The notes under the pieces: generated by a model
Told to the model about the DNA's origin: nothing
What the model saw: only the letters and a program-made list of their open reading frames with translations
Database searches by the model: none
DNA from: JAKPQD01 sp029572965
GTDB taxonomy: Bacteria; Bacteroidota; Bacteroidia; Bacteroidales; DTGW01
Reading direction: 5' to 3'
Assembly: GCA_035374585.1 (NCBI GenBank)
Contig: DAOSPF010000050.1
Coordinates: 1 to 25,583, forward strand
DNA length: 25,583 bases
Shown: piece by piece, positions 25,101-25,583 of the stretch
Position numbering within the stretch: the stretch's first letter is position 1
Layout of the letters: the number at the start of each line of letters is the position of its first letter
Position numbers and translations under genes: made by a program

Positions 25101-25583
25101 AGGCTGCATTTCTGTTGTAATGTTGGTATAAATATGCTGGAAATCAGCTATCGGGGCATAAACATTCTGCAACCCACTCACCTGAATTTTGGCTGCATCA
25201 TAGCTTACTTCAATATAATAATACTTATTCCCCATCACCACACCATTCTTACTTAGTAATGTAAACAAGGCAGTATTGGTATTACAGAAAAGCGTATCAT
25301 TGGAAGTAACAGACATTCGCGGAGTGGGGTTAACATAAACGGTAATATCAATTGATGGGCTACTACATGTATTATCTCCCTGATTATTCAATGCCCATGG
25401 AGTAATTCGGTATATAATATTTTTAACAGAAGAGCTACTGTTATTTAATGTTTGAACAATTGAGGAGCCAATTGTATTTCCTGTCATATCTGAATTGCTG
25501 AACCCGGTAATATCTCCAGCGCTATTATCAATAACTGTCCATTTATATCTGATACCGCTTGTAGCCACGCTAGATGTTACAGG
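22113..25583 (-). CDS. SprB-repeat surface adhesin with T9SS C-terminal (CHU_C) domain, N-terminus beyond window (partial)
   Basis: The frame is open to the right edge, so 1156 residues of a larger protein are visible. The first ~190 residues (25583-25000) are PKD-like beta domains ('IIYRITPWALNNQG', 'DITVYVNPTPRMSVTSND'). Then follow about ten SprB-type repeats (22415-24995), each with 'iSC.g..dG', 'GG..pY.Y.W', 'l.aG.Y.v.v.D..gC' and a joining 'l.qPd.L'. Each repeat keeps two cysteines at matching places, which probably form a disulfide. Repeat 4 carries an unusual 'IYMHMHCDYYD' insert. The last ~100 residues (22113-22410) are the gliding-motility-associated C-terminal domain ('AFSPNKDGYNEKWNI', 'VEIYNRWGTLVYRSE', 'WDGRSNMKMDLPMDSYYY'), the T9SS sorting signal of type B. 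It should be secreted to the cell surface, where SprB-like proteins serve adhesion or gliding. The PorP/SprF gene follows at once. Confidence 0.94.
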   Translation of the reverse strand, partial: PVTSSVATSGIRYKWTVIDNSAGDITGFSNSDMTGNTIGSSIVQTLNNSSSSVKNIIYRITPWALNNQGDNTCSSPSIDITVYVNPTPRMSVTSNDTLFCNTNTALFTLLSKNGVVMGNKYYYIEVSYDAAKIQVSGLQNVYAPIADFQHIYTNITTEMQPVTYKFTPVFNNPKGNDPADFSCAGVDTTFTRYILPTLKAELTAKEYVGGWNEPCFGDAKGEIYVKLTGGMTKYSTPMSPLSASYVWKKNDNNFITTSDTTIKNLTIGNYRVDITDTHGCLANGSITLIQPEKLIASYIKVSEAECTALEKGMIVARQSGGTPDYTYLWLRGTLPYSTNDTIDKLSIGDYTIIITDANACKASAVAFFRPSQGGLNVSTNPAYYGEYNISCPGKSDGAFTPYQYPSDANIQYTYEWSKLNENTGLFTVIYSGPQGSISGLSKGVYKLFVKNSLGCTSFPKTDTLKEPSRVTINPLVSKPYENEVFGVSCHNSKDGSIQLNPEGGHGTYQYFWTDSTGTFSASTKDIANLDAGKYYLRLADTSLRNTGKIYMHMHCDYYDTIVLTKPAKLVVDHRQSDYNGYGIDCNGSNTGYAKALANGGFGKYSYTWSKVGIGNLPFSGDSISKLAAGQYVLTVGYGKGCNEKDTFELTQPLPLSNNAFLSNYNDSNISCFGLKDGFIHTTISQGVPGYTYNWQNLPSNVTIGTSNNLDNIGAGNYKLTVRDKNNCSHVWNYHLSEPDKLGASITSIRQTCNGVKDGKAFISNAFGGIKPYMYKWLNGSYDTVSSVNNLVEGSYNVVMQDKNGCFVNLPFTILEPNPLNVELVIQSDYNSRSISCYNASDAKLYANVMGGTRPYIYHWSRLDNIVQNFSSDSVQYGLSAGKYGVIVSDSSNCHGSSTITITQPDSLQMSLDLTNVNCYLGDDGKARATVIGGTRPYRFMWNFVEGDSLAEGLRAGNFNVDVYDANNCYKNGKFVLTQPDSLRLTVSVKTDPYCPATFDGQLKVESAGGVAPYQFNWNTGSTSDALYDIQQGQYLVTVTDAHSCTQTMAIELKAKNNDCVSIPLAFSPNKDGYNEKWNILAGDPRNYQILSELYPKAVVEIYNRWGTLVYRSERGYKEEWDGRSNMKMDLPMDSYYYSIDLGNGSPKIVGIVSIIR
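22415..24995 (-). repeat. About ten tandem SprB-type protein repeats
   Basis: Units of roughly 75-105 residues inside the adhesin. They are recognisable by protein motif but strongly diverged at the nucleotide level, so they are old repeats rather than a recent expansion. Units with the clearest signature start at 'ISCFGLKDGF', 'ISCYNASDAK', 'VNCYLGDDGK' and 'CPATFDGQLK'. Confidence 0.8.

Overview
The window looks like chromosomal DNA from a member of the phylum Bacteroidota. The evidence is AT-rich sequence, several upstream sites close to the Bacteroidota promoter consensus (TTTG, about 19-23 nt, TAnnTTTG), weak or absent Shine-Dalgarno sequences, two-component regulator propeller / Y_Y_Y signalling architecture, a DksA/TraR-ileS-lspA neighbourhood of lineage type, and a type IX secretion (T9SS) adhesin/PorP pair. 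I cannot place it below phylum from the sequence alone. I saw no tRNA, rRNA, CRISPR array, insertion sequence or prophage gene.

Layout. 1-8050 is a signalling block: a PAS-domain sensor cut by the left edge (-), a stand-alone CheW-like protein (-), a TPR-containing sensor histidine kinase of the HisKA_3 type (-), and, divergently, a 1312-residue hybrid histidine kinase with a propeller sensor (+). The spacer between the two divergent kinases holds a cluster of REP-like palindromes. 8099-8908 is a CPBP-type membrane protein. 9024-13540 is a core housekeeping cluster, ileS - DksA/TraR-like - lspA, with a strong terminator behind the DksA-like gene, followed by a GNAT acetyltransferase. 14168-16868 is a compact five-gene minus-strand operon (half-size TauE/SafE permease, Dabb protein, CPBP protein, SDR-type NAD(P)-dependent reductase/epimerase, small membrane protein). 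Divergent from it lies a class III-like sirtuin, then a multi-PAS membrane histidine kinase. 21018-25583 (-) holds a PorP/SprF-like outer-membrane protein and, upstream of it, a large surface adhesin with at least ten SprB-type repeats and a T9SS C-terminal (CHU_C) domain, cut by the right edge.

How the parts fit. Translation and lipoprotein maturation (IleRS, LspA) and transcriptional control (DksA-like) form one transcription neighbourhood. The adhesin/PorP pair is the surface system: the adhesin would be exported by the T9SS and PorP/SprF-type proteins are its usual partners. The signalling proteins contain five sensors or adaptors but no DNA-binding response regulator is encoded here, so their outputs must lie elsewhere. 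The most notable details are residue-level: an IleRS with a swapped GXHH signature, a DksA-like protein with one of four zinc cysteines, a sirtuin with a single cysteine (no zinc tetrad) but intact acyl-lysine specificity residues, and two CPBP proteins that both lack the first glutamate of the EExxxR motif.
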